NCBI RefSeq assembly: GCF_019249795.2
Contig: NZ_CP156891.1
Location: 1,216,001-1,280,000 of the forward strand
Length of the DNA: 64,000 nucleotides
Source: Segatella copri
GTDB taxonomy: Bacteria; Bacteroidota; Bacteroidia; Bacteroidales; Bacteroidaceae
Reading direction: 5' to 3'
Each line of letters opens with the position of its first letter. The stretch's first letter is position 1. A program made the position numbers and the translations under genes. The notes below the pieces were generated by a model, which saw nothing but the letters and a program-made list of their open reading frames with translations, was not told the DNA's origin and ran no database searches. Positions 16,206 through 25,574 of this stretch are shown one piece after another.

Positions 16206-17831
16206 CTAGAATATCGGCTGACCTACGCAACCATTTGGCGCCTGCACATGAAGCAGGGCGGCGATGGTTGGCACAATATCGGTCATGAATGTCTGCCTGG
16301 TGGTTGCACCGTGCTGGATTCCACAACCCATGAAAATCAAAGGAATGTGGGTGTCGTATGGATTCCACTCACCATGATCGGTTCCCTTCATGCCGTGGGC
16401 ATAGAAATTCGGCTTCAATACGATAGCCACATCACCGCTTCGCTCACGGTTGTAACCATTCACGATGCGCATCTTCACATCCTCAGGAATGCTCTCGGTC
16501 ATCGTCTTCTCCATATCGCAGGCATACTGCACGCAACAGTCTTCCTTCAACACGTCCACCACGCTCTGCTTGATCTTGGCGAAATCCAACTTGTTTTTCT
16601 TGATGATGTTACGGTTGAAAAACACCTGATAGTTCATCACGGTCTTCACCAGATTGCCCACGTTAGGATACTCCTGAGCCAGGGTCTGATTCAGTTTCTC
16701 AGCCACCGCATCACCATCCCAATTACCCGCTGGAATGCGGCAGTCTTGCAGGAAACGGGCGTTGTTCATCGCTCCATGGTCGGCACTCAAGAAAACCAGA
16801 TAATTTCCTTTGCCCACCTTCTCATCGAGATAAGAAAGGAAATCGGCTATCGCCTTGTCCAGACGCAGATAAGTATCCTCGGTCTCTACCGCATGAGTTC
16901 CCACCTGATGACCGATATAATCCGTGCTTGAGCAGCTTACTGCCAGCAAGTCGGTTTCATCATCTGCACCCAACTGCTCGCCGTCTATCGCCGCCTTTGC
17001 CAAATCAATCGTCAGCGAATTGCCGAAAGGAGTTTTGCGGATAATGCTGTAACCATATTTCTTATAAAGGGCTGGAAGATTGAGCGGCAGCGTAGCCTTC
17101 ATGCCCTTGCGGATGCCATCCTCATACTCGTTCTCATCTTCCGTACTTTCAACGTAAGTATTCTCAGGATAGAGTGTGTTCCATTTTTCCGAGAGATAAC
17201 GCTCTGGCAGATGCTGGTTGTTGAACGCGTCCACCCACTTCGGCAACTGGTTTATATAATAAGAACTGGTGATAAACTTTCCGCTCTCATCATCAAACCA
17301 GTAGGCACCGTTCGGATTATGACCTGCAGGAAGAATGGAAGCACGGTCTTTCAATGCCACTCCCACTACCTTGGCTCTGCCGTTGGATGCAATCTTCATC
17401 TCATCTCCGAGAGTCGTAACCCAGAGGTTTCTAGGCGACATCAAGCCCGCCTTGCTGTTGGAACCCACCGGCTTCACGGTTTCATCATCCGTGCAATACA
17501 CCTTCTTGCCATTCTTCACAAAATTGTTTCCGGCGATTCCGTGGATAGAAGGCACACTGCCTGTATAGAGACAAGTATGACCGATGGCGGTAACCGATGG
17601 AACATACGGAATACGGGTGTTTTCACAAGAGAAGCCCTCGTTGAGCAGTCGCTTGAACCCACCTTCACCATAGCGCTTCTGATAGCGATAGAGATAATCC
17701 CATCGCATTTGGTCAACCACGATGCCCACTACCAGTTTGGGGCGCTGAACGTTAGAAACATTCACCTGTTGGGCAGCAGCAGAGCCGCATCCCAGAAATG
17801 CCAACGCAATAAAACTAAATACCTTATTCAT
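16206..17831 (-). CDS. Alkaline phosphatase family protein (PafA-like)
   Basis: The mature-type start MNKVFSFIALAFLGCGSAAAQ is a signal peptide. A longer in-frame ATG at 17975 overlaps the promoter and is rejected. The 541-residue enzyme has the first metal-site motif VVGIVVDQMRWDYLYR, the nucleophile region VPSVTAIGHTCLYTGSVPSIHG (Thr) and the second metal site FLSADHGAMNN. This places it with the PafA-type periplasmic phosphomonoesterases of Bacteroidota, which release phosphate from a broad range of phosphate esters. It is transcribed divergently from the carboxylesterase gene. Confidence 0.85.
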   Translation of the reverse strand: MNKVFSFIALAFLGCGSAAAQQVNVSNVQRPKLVVGIVVDQMRWDYLYRYQKRYGEGGFKRLLNEGFSCENTRIPYVPSVTAIGHTCLYTGSVPSIHGIAGNNFVKNGKKVYCTDDETVKPVGSNSKAGLMSPRNLWVTTLGDEMKIASNGRAKVVGVALKDRASILPAGHNPNGAYWFDDESGKFITSSYYINQLPKWVDAFNNQHLPERYLSEKWNTLYPENTYVESTEDENEYEDGIRKGMKATLPLNLPALYKKYGYSIIRKTPFGNSLTIDLAKAAIDGEQLGADDETDLLAVSCSSTDYIGHQVGTHAVETEDTYLRLDKAIADFLSYLDEKVGKGNYLVFLSADHGAMNNARFLQDCRIPAGNWDGDAVAEKLNQTLAQEYPNVGNLVKTVMNYQVFFNRNIIKKNKLDFAKIKQSVVDVLKEDCCVQYACDMEKTMTESIPEDVKMRIVNGYNRERSGDVAIVLKPNFYAHGMKGTDHGEWNPYDTHIPLIFMGCGIQHGATTRQTFMTDIVPTIAALLHVQAPNGCVGQPIF

Positions 17832-17869
17832 TTCTTTCTTCAAAAATACTGTAATACTTTTTACCGCTG

Positions 17870-17877
17870 CAAAGGTA
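17870..17877 (-). promoter_or_regulatory. -7 box of the alkaline phosphatase gene
   Basis: On the minus strand this reads TACCTTTG, about 40 nt before the ATG at 17831. Confidence 0.5.
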
Positions 17878-17992
17878 TTTAAAGGATGTTGCCATCGTGT
17901 TACAAAGAAATGAAAGAAGAGTGAAAGCATTGCCTTTTTACAAAAAGATTTTAAAAATGGGACTGAATAAGACAAGGTAACGATATTTTTGT

Positions 17993-18000
17993 TATATTTG
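17993..18000 (+). promoter_or_regulatory. -7 box of the carboxylesterase gene
   Basis: TATATTTG lies 32 bp before the ATG; no clear -33 element was seen. Confidence 0.45.
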
Positions 18001-18032
18001 CAGTATTATTGCAAAACTAACAGATTTACGAT

Positions 18033-19688
18033 ATGAAAAAACTACTCTTATCCATCGCCTTTCTGCTCCCTGGTATGGGAATGATGGCGCAGACTCAGGT
18101 AACGACTGCCAAAGGTATCCTCGAAGGAAAAGACCTCTCAGGCATCACAGTATTCAAGGGTATTCCGTTCGCTGCTCCTCCTGTAGGAAATCTCCGCTGG
18201 AAGGCTCCGCAGCCTGTACAGAAATGGCAGGGCGTTCGCGAGGCCAAGGAGTTCGGACCGAACCCGATGCAGGAACCTCTCTTCGGCGATATGAACTTCG
18301 GTACGAAGACCAACAGCGAGGATTGCCTCTACCTTAATATATGGACACCGGCAAAGACCATGAAGGAGCATCTGCCGGTACTCATTTATTTCAACGGCGG
18401 AGGACTGATGGCGGGTAGCGGAAGCGAACCTCGATATGCGGGCGATGCGATGGCACGCAAGGGCATCATCTCCATCACAGCCAACTATCGTGAGGGCATC
18501 TTCGGATTCTTCGCCCACCCACAGCTCTCTAAGGAAACATCCTACAAGGGTTCCGGCAACTATGGATTCATGGACCAGGTGGCTGCCATCCAGTGGGTAA
18601 AGGATAACATCGAGGCTTTCGGCGGCGACCCTAACCGCATCACCATCGTAGGCGAATCGGCAGGTTCCATGTCGGTCAGCGCCCTGATGGCTTCCCCTCT
18701 CTGTCAGGGACTCTTTGCCCAGGCAATGGGTTCCAGCGGTTCGGTGATGGGATTCAAGAAGGTGGCTACGCTGAAGGAGGCCGAGGAGAAAGGAGTGCAG
18801 CTTGCCCAGAAAATAGCCGAGAAGATGGGTAAGGAAACTGGAAAGAAGGTGAAAAAGAACGCAGGAATGAAGAACCTCAACGAACTTCGTGCCCTTCCTG
18901 CCGAGGAATTGATGAAGCTGGCGGAAGTAAGAGCGGTTCCTGTCTATAATATCGACGGATATTTCATGAAAGAACAGCCTGTAGAGGTATTTGCCAAGGG
19001 CGAGCAGACCAAGGTGCCTCTGCTTATCGGCGGCAACAACCAGGAGATGACTCCTGCAGCCGTATTGATGGGCAAGCAGCCTACCGTCGAGAATCTGAAG
19101 GCGGGTGCCAAGGCTACATTTGGAGAAGAGAACATCGAAGAACTCTTCCGCCTCTACGGCATCAACAGCGATAAGGATGTATTGGAGCAGCCGGGCGTGA
19201 ACCTAGCTTCGGACATCTTCCTCGATTATTCTACATGGAAGTGGGGCAACATGCACAAGCTGACCGGCGGACAGCCTGTTTACCGCTACCGCTATTGCCA
19301 TCCTCGTCCTGCTATGGCCATCAAGGGTAAGGTGGCTGCATTGGCTGGCGGCGTGGTAGATGCCAAGGAAGATGCGGCTCCTGCGCCACAAGACAAGGGA
19401 GCCGTTCATTCTGCCGACATCGAGTATGCAATGGGTACATTGCCAACCAACCGCGTGTTCAACTGGCAGCCGGAGGATTATATGATCAGCGACATCTTCA
19501 GCCAGTATTACGTCAATTTCGTAAAGACCGGCAATCCGAATGGTCTGGGTCTGCCTGAGTGGCCATCCACCAACGGCAAGGCAGTAGCCCCTGTGCTTCA
19601 GATAGACGTGAATACCGTCGTAAAAACTGATGCCCAGATGGAGAAGCGCTATGATTTCATAGACAAACTGTTTTGGGAGAAGAAATAA
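18033..19688 (+). CDS. Carboxylesterase, type B family
   Basis: The 551-residue protein has a signal peptide (ending GMMAQ) and the type-B esterase hallmarks FKGIPFAAPPVGNLRW, NSEDCLYLNIW and the nucleophile elbow GESAGSMSV. PTNRVFNWQPED-type sequence towards the C-terminus is as in periplasmic Bacteroidota members. It hydrolyses carboxylic esters in the periplasm; some relatives remove feruloyl or acetyl groups from plant polysaccharides, which would suit this genus but is not shown here. A small uncharacterised gene follows closely. Confidence 0.85.
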   Translation: MKKLLLSIAFLLPGMGMMAQTQVTTAKGILEGKDLSGITVFKGIPFAAPPVGNLRWKAPQPVQKWQGVREAKEFGPNPMQEPLFGDMNFGTKTNSEDCLYLNIWTPAKTMKEHLPVLIYFNGGGLMAGSGSEPRYAGDAMARKGIISITANYREGIFGFFAHPQLSKETSYKGSGNYGFMDQVAAIQWVKDNIEAFGGDPNRITIVGESAGSMSVSALMASPLCQGLFAQAMGSSGSVMGFKKVATLKEAEEKGVQLAQKIAEKMGKETGKKVKKNAGMKNLNELRALPAEELMKLAEVRAVPVYNIDGYFMKEQPVEVFAKGEQTKVPLLIGGNNQEMTPAAVLMGKQPTVENLKAGAKATFGEENIEELFRLYGINSDKDVLEQPGVNLASDIFLDYSTWKWGNMHKLTGGQPVYRYRYCHPRPAMAIKGKVAALAGGVVDAKEDAAPAPQDKGAVHSADIEYAMGTLPTNRVFNWQPEDYMISDIFSQYYVNFVKTGNPNGLGLPEWPSTNGKAVAPVLQIDVNTVVKTDAQMEKRYDFIDKLFWEKK

Positions 19689-19748
19689 TTCTCTCATTAC
19701 ATTGAATCAATCGGAATACAGATTTCATTGAATAAACCAGAAATAGAG

Positions 19749-20042
19749 ATGTTTCAGAAATTCATTATCAACAGAGACGGAGTACTGAAGTTCGGGCGTG
19801 TCTACCTGCACCGTGACATGCTGTCACCCGGCGAGCAATGCACCTACGGGGGCGGTTTGTGGAAGATAGATGAAGGCAGAGGCGCCATCGTGCTCTACGG
19901 CAGAAGTTTCGACTTCGGCCCTCCCGATTTCGACTTTGTGAAACAGATAGACTGGACGGGCTTGGGCGGCACCCCTCGCCCGCTCTTCTATCTGCCTCAT
20001 TGGCCTAGCGAAGAAGAGATTGTGCCAGTCATCATCAATTAA
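19749..20042 (+). CDS. Conserved-looking protein of unknown function, 97 residues
   Basis: The protein has a compact beta-rich sequence with many Gly and aromatic residues (GVLKFGRVYLHRDMLSPGEQ, then GGGLWKIDEGRGAIVLYGRS, then RPLFYLPHWPSEEE). No signal peptide or membrane segment is seen. The ATG at 19749 follows AGAG; an in-frame TTG at 19728 is less likely. It begins 60 bp after the carboxylesterase stop on the same strand and may be co-transcribed. The family was not recognised. Confidence 0.6.
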   Translation: MFQKFIINRDGVLKFGRVYLHRDMLSPGEQCTYGGGLWKIDEGRGAIVLYGRSFDFGPPDFDFVKQIDWTGLGGTPRPLFYLPHWPSEEEIVPVIIN

Positions 20043-20080
20043 GAAAATAGTATAATATTCTATAATTTTCTGTGTAAAAC

Positions 20081-20111
20081 TTGCGGATAACAGAATAAAA
20101 CACTATTTTTG
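20081..20111 (+). promoter_or_regulatory. Promoter of the nlpE-like gene
   Basis: TTGC at 20081-20084, 19 bp, then TATTTTTG at 20104-20111. Confidence 0.65.
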
Positions 20112-20192
20112 CGAAGAGAAATCCTTCTCGGGGAAAGTGCTCTCTAAGAGAAGAGATTCCGTAAATAAGTAACAATTAAAAAGCAGTATAGT

Positions 20193-20657
20193 ATGAAAAA
20201 GAAATTAGTTTTGACAGCAGCCGTCATCGCTGCATTATCAGTTGTCTCCTGCAATGGCAAGAAGACAAATAGCCAGGGGGCTAACCAGGATAGCCTCAGT
20301 TATGCTGAAAATGATTCGCTCAATTCCAACGATGTCATTCTCGATTCCATCGCCGGCACCTACGAGGGAACTCTCCCTGCTGCCGACTGTCCGGGCATCA
20401 AGACCGTTTTGACGCTCAACGCCGACAGCACCTACCAGTACTCAGCCGACTATCTGGAGCGCAAGGATGGTCACGACGAAGCGAGCGGTATCTTCAAGGT
20501 ATTGGCTAACAACGTGGTAGAAATCATCCGTCCATCGAGCGGCGAGACATCTTACTACAAGATAAAGGATGCCAACAGCCTCATCATGACCGATTCGCTG
20601 GGCAACGAGCCTGAAGGCGCCATGGCTAAGCACTATGTGCTGACTAAGAAAAGGTAA
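20193..20657 (+). CDS. nlpE-like: NlpE-like lipoprotein
   Basis: The 154-residue lipoprotein (MKKKLVLTAAVIAALSVVSC, lipid on Cys20) has an NlpE N-terminal domain: GTYEGTLPAADCPGIKTVLT then LNADSTYQYS. This is the small barrel with the characteristic Cys-containing loop. In enterobacteria NlpE senses copper and envelope stress; Bacteroidota carry many one-domain forms of unknown role. The second OB-like domain of E. coli NlpE is absent here. The gene is monocistronic, with its own promoter and a strong terminator. Confidence 0.85.
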   Translation: MKKKLVLTAAVIAALSVVSCNGKKTNSQGANQDSLSYAENDSLNSNDVILDSIAGTYEGTLPAADCPGIKTVLTLNADSTYQYSADYLERKDGHDEASGIFKVLANNVVEIIRPSSGETSYYKIKDANSLIMTDSLGNEPEGAMAKHYVLTKKR

Positions 20658-20671
20658 AAGAGCCTTTAAAA

Positions 20672-20738
20672 GGTAAAAGGGTAAAAAGAGCCCCCTAGCT
20701 TAACATTCCGCTAGGCTCTTTTTACCTTTTTACTTTTT
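20672..20738 (+). terminator. Terminator of nlpE embedded in GGTAAAA repeats
   Basis: AAAAAGAGCC (20683-20692) pairs with GGCTCTTTTT (20714-20723), with extra TAGC/GCTA pairs inside. The flanks carry GGTAAAA repeats on the left and their complements on the right, which extend the stem. Confidence 0.75.
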
Positions 20739-20963
20739 TACCTTTTTACCCTTTTATCTTTAAAACGCCTTTTTTGCCGGTTCTCACAGCGCTATTATTA
20801 CAAACCTGTTACATTCCTGCCTTTCAAGTTAAAATCAATTAAGTTTTGCACCGGAACCTTCGCTATTCCAGATATTTTTCCTAATTTTGCGCCCACGTTT
20901 CTAACAGATGAAATGATTTTAAGATTCAATGGTATATACTAAATAGATTAAGGATAAAGAAAA
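20739..20963. other. Leader region of the terC gene
   Basis: A -7-like TAATTTTG sits at 20882-20889. No yybP-ykoY type Mn riboswitch, often found before terC genes elsewhere, could be recognised. Confidence 0.45.
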
Positions 20964-21968
20964 ATGGAACATGTTTTTACTGAATCGATGTTTTTGGTGG
21001 GATTCGTGATTTTCATCGCCGCCATACTCGTATTAGACATGCTGGTCATCGACCGAAAGGCACATGTGGTGTCTATCAAGGAAGCCGGTTCATGGACGGC
21101 TGTATGGATTATTCTCGCGCTCGCCTTCGCCGTATTCATCTATTTTCATGGAGACATGGTGCACGGCATCGAGAACTTCGACGACCTGAAGCTGATAGCC
21201 TCGCGCTATGCTTCGCATCTCAAACTGGACCCGAACGACTATGAGGGGAGTCTGCAGCAATACCGGCACTATATGACCATCTCCTACATCTCGGGTTATC
21301 TGATAGAGAAAACGCTCTCGGTAGATAATCTCTTCGTGATGATGATGATTTTCACCTCGTTCGGAGTAAACAAGAAAGATTACCAGCACGTACTGAACTG
21401 GGGTATTCTGGGAGCCATCGTACTGCGCTTCGTCTTCATCTTCGCGGGTGCTGCGCTCATCAGCCGGTTCGCCTGGATATTACTCGTATTCGGAGGATTC
21501 CTGGTTTACAGCGGTGCCAAGATGTTCCTCAACAGGAACAAGAAGGAGGAAATCAATGCCCTGGAGCATCCGGTAGTGAAGTTTATGCAGAAGCGCCTGC
21601 ATCTGGGTCCGCTGGTGATGACGGTGGTGTTCATCGAGTTCTGTGATCTGATTTTCGCCTTCGACAGCATCCCAGCCGTATTCTCGGTATCGCTCGACCC
21701 GTTCGTGGTGTTCTTCTCGAATATCTTCGCCATCCTGGGCTTGCGTGCCCTCTTCTTCCTGCTGGCAGCGATAGCAGACAAGTTCCGCTATCTGAAGGTG
21801 GGTGTGAGTGTGCTGCTGGTGTTCATCGGTGTGAAGATGCTCATCCACGATTTCTTCGAGATTGATGCTGTCAGTTCGCTGGTATTCATCATCCTCGTAC
21901 TGCTCGTCAGCATCGGGGCTTCGGTGGTGATTCCGCAGAAACAGGAAGCGTTGGAAAATACGAAATAA
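20964..21968 (+). CDS. terC-like: TerC-family integral membrane protein
   Basis: This 334-residue protein has about nine membrane segments and the TerC signatures EKTLSVDNLFVM and FIEFCDLIFAFDSIPAVF, with acidic residues inside the membrane. TerC/Alx proteins are linked to manganese export to metallated exoenzymes and to tellurite stress. It stands alone, with two strong hairpins downstream, and is not part of a ter operon. The nearest module with Ter-like vWA proteins is 12 kb away. Confidence 0.9.
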   Translation: MEHVFTESMFLVGFVIFIAAILVLDMLVIDRKAHVVSIKEAGSWTAVWIILALAFAVFIYFHGDMVHGIENFDDLKLIASRYASHLKLDPNDYEGSLQQYRHYMTISYISGYLIEKTLSVDNLFVMMMIFTSFGVNKKDYQHVLNWGILGAIVLRFVFIFAGAALISRFAWILLVFGGFLVYSGAKMFLNRNKKEEINALEHPVVKFMQKRLHLGPLVMTVVFIEFCDLIFAFDSIPAVFSVSLDPFVVFFSNIFAILGLRALFFLLAAIADKFRYLKVGVSVLLVFIGVKMLIHDFFEIDAVSSLVFIILVLLVSIGASVVIPQKQEALENTK

Positions 21969-21982
21969 GCAAACCATTCGTA

Positions 21983-22010
21983 AAGGAGATTATCATCAGG
22001 TAATCTCCTT
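21983..22010 (+). terminator. Terminator after terC
   Basis: AAGGAGATTA pairs with TAATCTCCTT across an 8-nt loop. Confidence 0.7.
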
Positions 22011-22025
22011 CCAGGAAAACATAAA

Positions 22026-22070
22026 AAGGGCGATTGCTATTCCCCACACAAGGGATAAGCAATCGCCCTT
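22026..22070. terminator. Second hairpin between terC and the sugar isomerase gene
   Basis: AAGGGCGATTGCT pairs with AGCAATCGCCCTT. It lies between converging genes and probably stops the isomerase transcript. Confidence 0.7.
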
Positions 22071-22166
22071 ATCTTTTATGAACTCAGTTTAGAAAGAAGA
22101 GCAAATGAATTGGCTTACCCTTCGGCCGCCGAACTTTGTTTCTTCACTCTTCCCTCTTCACTCAAT

Positions 22167-23645
22167 TTACTTCCAAGGATTCTCTGTTGGGTAAGGCAGG
22201 CTAGCTGGCTGGTTGTAAGCGATATCCTTGATGCCGAGATACTTGAATACCTCGAACAAGGTCTTACCTACGTGAGAGAATGCTACGGCTCCGTGGTGTG
22301 GATAACCCTTCTGAATCAATACGTGACGATAGAAGCGGCCCATCTCGTTGATGGCGAAGATACCGATACCACCGAATGAACGGGTAGGAACATCGAGAAC
22401 CTCACCCTCTGCGATGTAGCTGCGGAGGTTGCCCTCAGAATCGCACTGCAGACGGTAGAATGTGATGTCAGAAGCTGCGATATCACCCTCCAAAGTACCA
22501 CGGGTGAAGTCTGGTTTACCACCATTCTCCAACAAACGGTTCTGGATGAGCTGATACTTAATCTTACGGCTAGAGCACATCTTGCACTGTGGAGTGTTAC
22601 CGCAGTGGAAGCCCATGAAGGTATCAGTCAACTTATAATCATACTTGCCCTTGATGTCCTCATCATAGATATACTGAGGAACAGAGTTATTGATATCGAG
22701 CAATGTAACGGTATCGTCAGAAGCACACATACCGATGTACTCAGAGAGTGCACCATAGATATCTACCTCGCAAGCTACAGGAATACCACGGCTAACGAGA
22801 CGGCTGTTTACATAGCAAGGCTCGAAACCGAACTGGCTTGGGAATGCAGGCCAGCACTTGTCAGCGAATGCTACATACTGGCGAGAACCCTTGTGAGCCT
22901 CTGCCCAGTCGAGCAATGTCAACTCAAACTGTGCCATTCTGCGGCTGAGGTCAGGATAGTAGCATCCCTCGCCCATCTCCTTGGCCATATCAGCGCAAAC
23001 ATCGTCGATACGTGGGTCGTTCTCGTGCTCCTTGTAAGCTACGAGAAGGTCGAGCTCTGAGTTCTCCTCAATCTCAACACCGAGTTCGTACAAGCCCTTG
23101 ATAGGAGCGTTGCAAGCGAAGAAGTCCTGTGGACGTGGACCGAAGGTGATAATCTTCAAGCCCTTCAAACCGATGATAACGCGAGCTACTGGTACGAAGT
23201 CCTGAATCATCTTAGCTACGTCCTCTGCTGTACCTACAGGATACTCAGGGATGTAACCCTTCAGGTGGCGCATGCCGAGGTTGTAAGAGCAGTTGAGCAT
23301 ACCGCAGTAAGCGTCGCCACGACCATTGATCATGTCGCCGTCACCCTCTGCTGCTGCAACAAACATACAAGGACCATCAAAGTTCTTTGCAATCAAAGTC
23401 TCAGGAGTCTCAGGACCGAAGTTACCGAGGAATACAACCAAAGCGTTGCAGCCCTGCTCTTTCACTTCGCCCAAAGCCTTGAGCATATCTTTCTCGTTCT
23501 CAACTGTAGTCTGGCAGTTGAAAATTTCACCCTTGTACTCTTTTACGATGTTCTCACGGCGCTGAGTAGAAAGCGCGATTGGAAAACAGTCACGGCTAAC
23601 GGCAATAATACCGAGCTTTACTTGTGGAATGTTGTTGCTTACCAT
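22167..23645 (-). CDS. L-fucose/L-arabinose isomerase family protein
   Basis: The 492-residue protein starts PQVKLGIIAVSRDCFP and contains VVFLGNFGPETPET and DINNSVPQYI. FMGFHCGNTPQCKMC and AFSHVGKTLFEVFKYLGI-type sequence follow towards the C-terminus. This fits the fucose/arabinose isomerase-like superfamily (COG2407), whose members convert aldoses to ketoses using Mn2+ through Glu, Asp and His ligands. The exact sugar cannot be assigned. It is monocistronic, with no kinase, aldolase or permease beside it. Confidence 0.75.
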   Translation of the reverse strand: MVSNNIPQVKLGIIAVSRDCFPIALSTQRRENIVKEYKGEIFNCQTTVENEKDMLKALGEVKEQGCNALVVFLGNFGPETPETLIAKNFDGPCMFVAAAEGDGDMINGRGDAYCGMLNCSYNLGMRHLKGYIPEYPVGTAEDVAKMIQDFVPVARVIIGLKGLKIITFGPRPQDFFACNAPIKGLYELGVEIEENSELDLLVAYKEHENDPRIDDVCADMAKEMGEGCYYPDLSRRMAQFELTLLDWAEAHKGSRQYVAFADKCWPAFPSQFGFEPCYVNSRLVSRGIPVACEVDIYGALSEYIGMCASDDTVTLLDINNSVPQYIYDEDIKGKYDYKLTDTFMGFHCGNTPQCKMCSSRKIKYQLIQNRLLENGGKPDFTRGTLEGDIAASDITFYRLQCDSEGNLRSYIAEGEVLDVPTRSFGGIGIFAINEMGRFYRHVLIQKGYPHHGAVAFSHVGKTLFEVFKYLGIKDIAYNQPASLPYPTENPWK

Positions 23646-23741
23646 AATTTTAGTTTATTACTTAAGTTTTTGTATAAATTGCTTATATTTATTGATTCTT
23701 TTCTAATTTGTTTGGCTGACAATTATTCATTGTTCCGAGCA

Positions 23742-23749
23742 CAAAGGTA
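23742..23749 (-). promoter_or_regulatory. -7 box of the isomerase gene
   Basis: On the minus strand this reads TACCTTTG; a TTGG-like -33 lies 18 bp further upstream. The leader is about 90 nt. Confidence 0.5.
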
Positions 23750-23802
23750 CAAATATATTTTGTATCACCAAGCGTTTTAAGGAATTTTTAATTCAAAAAA
23801 AT

Positions 23803-23827
23803 GGCGCAAAACCGAAATTCTGCGCCA
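23803..23827 (-). terminator. Terminator of the ravA-viaA operon
   Basis: TGGCGCA pairs with TGCGCCA, followed on the minus strand by T7. Confidence 0.75.
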
Positions 23828-23912
23828 AATGTAACATATGATAAAGTTCTTGATACATTTCATACATGTCTCTATTATCATCTGACACCCCTTTTCTGCC
23901 TTAACATCTTCT

Positions 23913-25562
23913 TTAATATCTTCGCAGCGGACGGTACCGGATGGTATAAATCTGATTGAAGTACTCCTTCCAGGCGTTCGGCTCCTTGTCATCATCACGC
24001 ACGATGCGGATGCCATAGAATCGGGTACCCGTCTCCTTGTATTCCCGGAATCTCGACAACAGCTGCTGTGGCGGATCTGGAATCAGGAAGTCGGTAATCC
24101 AAAGCACATCGGCATTCACGTAATGGAGTCCGTCGTTGTCGAGAAGGTCGAACATCTGGGTCATCATCTTCTTTGCCGATGTTCCGCCTCCGATAAATGG
24201 AAGGTGGGTTGTGGTAGGCTGCCGCCGGATGCCTCGCCCGGTATGCGCCTGTCCATCTCCGTCGGACGGAGCTGCATCAGCTTCGGCTGATTCCATCATA
24301 GTGATTCCTATTCTCTTCAGGCGCTCTGCCTTGCGCTTCGCCATCAGGTCGATGGCACGGGTACTGACGGAGAAATCTATCAGGAAGCAGTCTCGCTCCA
24401 AATCTTCTGCCGTTTCTTCCAGCAGAGAGATGAGTGTAGAGGATATCCTTTCGGGCGTGCCATACATACTGGCTGAGGTGTCCAGACAGACGATCATCGG
24501 ACCCTTGCGGGAGGCATGGGTAAAGCCCAGTTTGCGGGATGGTTTCGACATTTCGCTCTTATAACGGAAGGTCTGGAGTCTTCGCGTGCGATACTTATAG
24601 ATAAAGAGGCCCTCCATATCTTCATCGCTGTACTGTGCCAGTTCGAGGGGGAGAAGGGAGTTGAGATCATCGCCCACGGTAATGCCCTCGATATCGCTAC
24701 CCGCTGAATGCTCCATCTTCATCTCTACGCCCGATGCGATGGTGAGCCGGTCTTTGCCGTTGGCATCGGCTACTCGTCCCATCTTCGCCACAATTTCCTT
24801 GATTTCGGGATATTTGTCCTGAATCTTCACCTGGTTCAGACGGCGTTCAAACTCCGTTTCAGTCCATCCGTTCGTCATCAGTTCCCAGGCTTGTACGGCG
24901 CGCTGCTCCGAAACGCCCTTCGTCTTCATGTTGCGGGTTATCTGGTCCATCATGCGCACCAGTCCTGTTTCGAAGTTGTTCTGGCGCAGGGAGATGAAGT
25001 CCTTCAGCTTGTTCAATACCTGATGGTCGATGCAGACCTTCCAGTCTCTTACCAGCCTTTCCCAGTTTTCGGGTTTCGAAGCCCCGTCTCCAGTCATCAG
25101 CTTGAGGAAGAAAGGTTTATCGAACCCATCTTCAGCATGTTCCTGTTCCAGCTGGTCGAGCAAGGGGAGCCACACCTGTTCATCCATCCGCTTGAAGGGA
25201 GCCCAATCGAGCACATCATCTGCCCGATGACTCTCGGTCCAGGCACGCTGGCGCTGGAACCGCATGTGATGGACGCATTCCACGATGAATTTTCCCACGC
25301 TATCATAGAACACCTTGCTCTTAATCTTGCTGTTTACCACCTGTCGCACGAATTTCTGCACCTCTTCGCCAGTTTCTTCTATGGTTACTTTCAGGGTAAA
25401 GAGATGAATGAGATAATCCTTCAGCGGGTCTTCCTTCAAATTCCAAGGCATGGCGGTGCCTGTCGGATCAGGAATCTTCACCTGTCCCGACTTGCAGAAG
25501 TCATCCAGCATCTTCAAGTAATACTGTGCCTCCGCCAAGTCCTTGTTATTCTGATATTTCAT
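23913..25562 (-). CDS. viaA-like: vWA-domain protein, ViaA-like
   Basis: The 549-residue protein has an alpha-helical N-terminal half rich in Trp and charged residues, then a C-terminal vWA domain with the metal-site motif CLDTSASMYG and later FIGGGTSAKKM and WITDFLIPDP. This is the architecture of ViaA, which partners the MoxR AAA+ ATPase RavA. A Ser/Ala/Asp-rich loop (EADAAPSDGDGQAHTGRG) is inserted into the vWA domain. It is the last gene of a three-gene operon with a RavA-like ATPase, separated from it by a C_GCAxxG_C_C gene. RavA-ViaA modules act as chaperones for membrane or respiratory complexes in E. coli; the role here is inferred. Confidence 0.8.
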   Translation of the reverse strand: MKYQNNKDLAEAQYYLKMLDDFCKSGQVKIPDPTGTAMPWNLKEDPLKDYLIHLFTLKVTIEETGEEVQKFVRQVVNSKIKSKVFYDSVGKFIVECVHHMRFQRQRAWTESHRADDVLDWAPFKRMDEQVWLPLLDQLEQEHAEDGFDKPFFLKLMTGDGASKPENWERLVRDWKVCIDHQVLNKLKDFISLRQNNFETGLVRMMDQITRNMKTKGVSEQRAVQAWELMTNGWTETEFERRLNQVKIQDKYPEIKEIVAKMGRVADANGKDRLTIASGVEMKMEHSAGSDIEGITVGDDLNSLLPLELAQYSDEDMEGLFIYKYRTRRLQTFRYKSEMSKPSRKLGFTHASRKGPMIVCLDTSASMYGTPERISSTLISLLEETAEDLERDCFLIDFSVSTRAIDLMAKRKAERLKRIGITMMESAEADAAPSDGDGQAHTGRGIRRQPTTTHLPFIGGGTSAKKMMTQMFDLLDNDGLHYVNADVLWITDFLIPDPPQQLLSRFREYKETGTRFYGIRIVRDDDKEPNAWKEYFNQIYTIRYRPLRRY

Positions 25563-25574
25563 AGGAGTAAATCC

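Noticed and set aside
17832..17975. N-terminal extension of the alkaline phosphatase
   Set aside because: It precedes the signal peptide and overlaps the -7 box at 17870-17877.
20739..20963. Manganese (yybP-ykoY) riboswitch before terC
   Set aside because: The conserved loop sequences could not be found.
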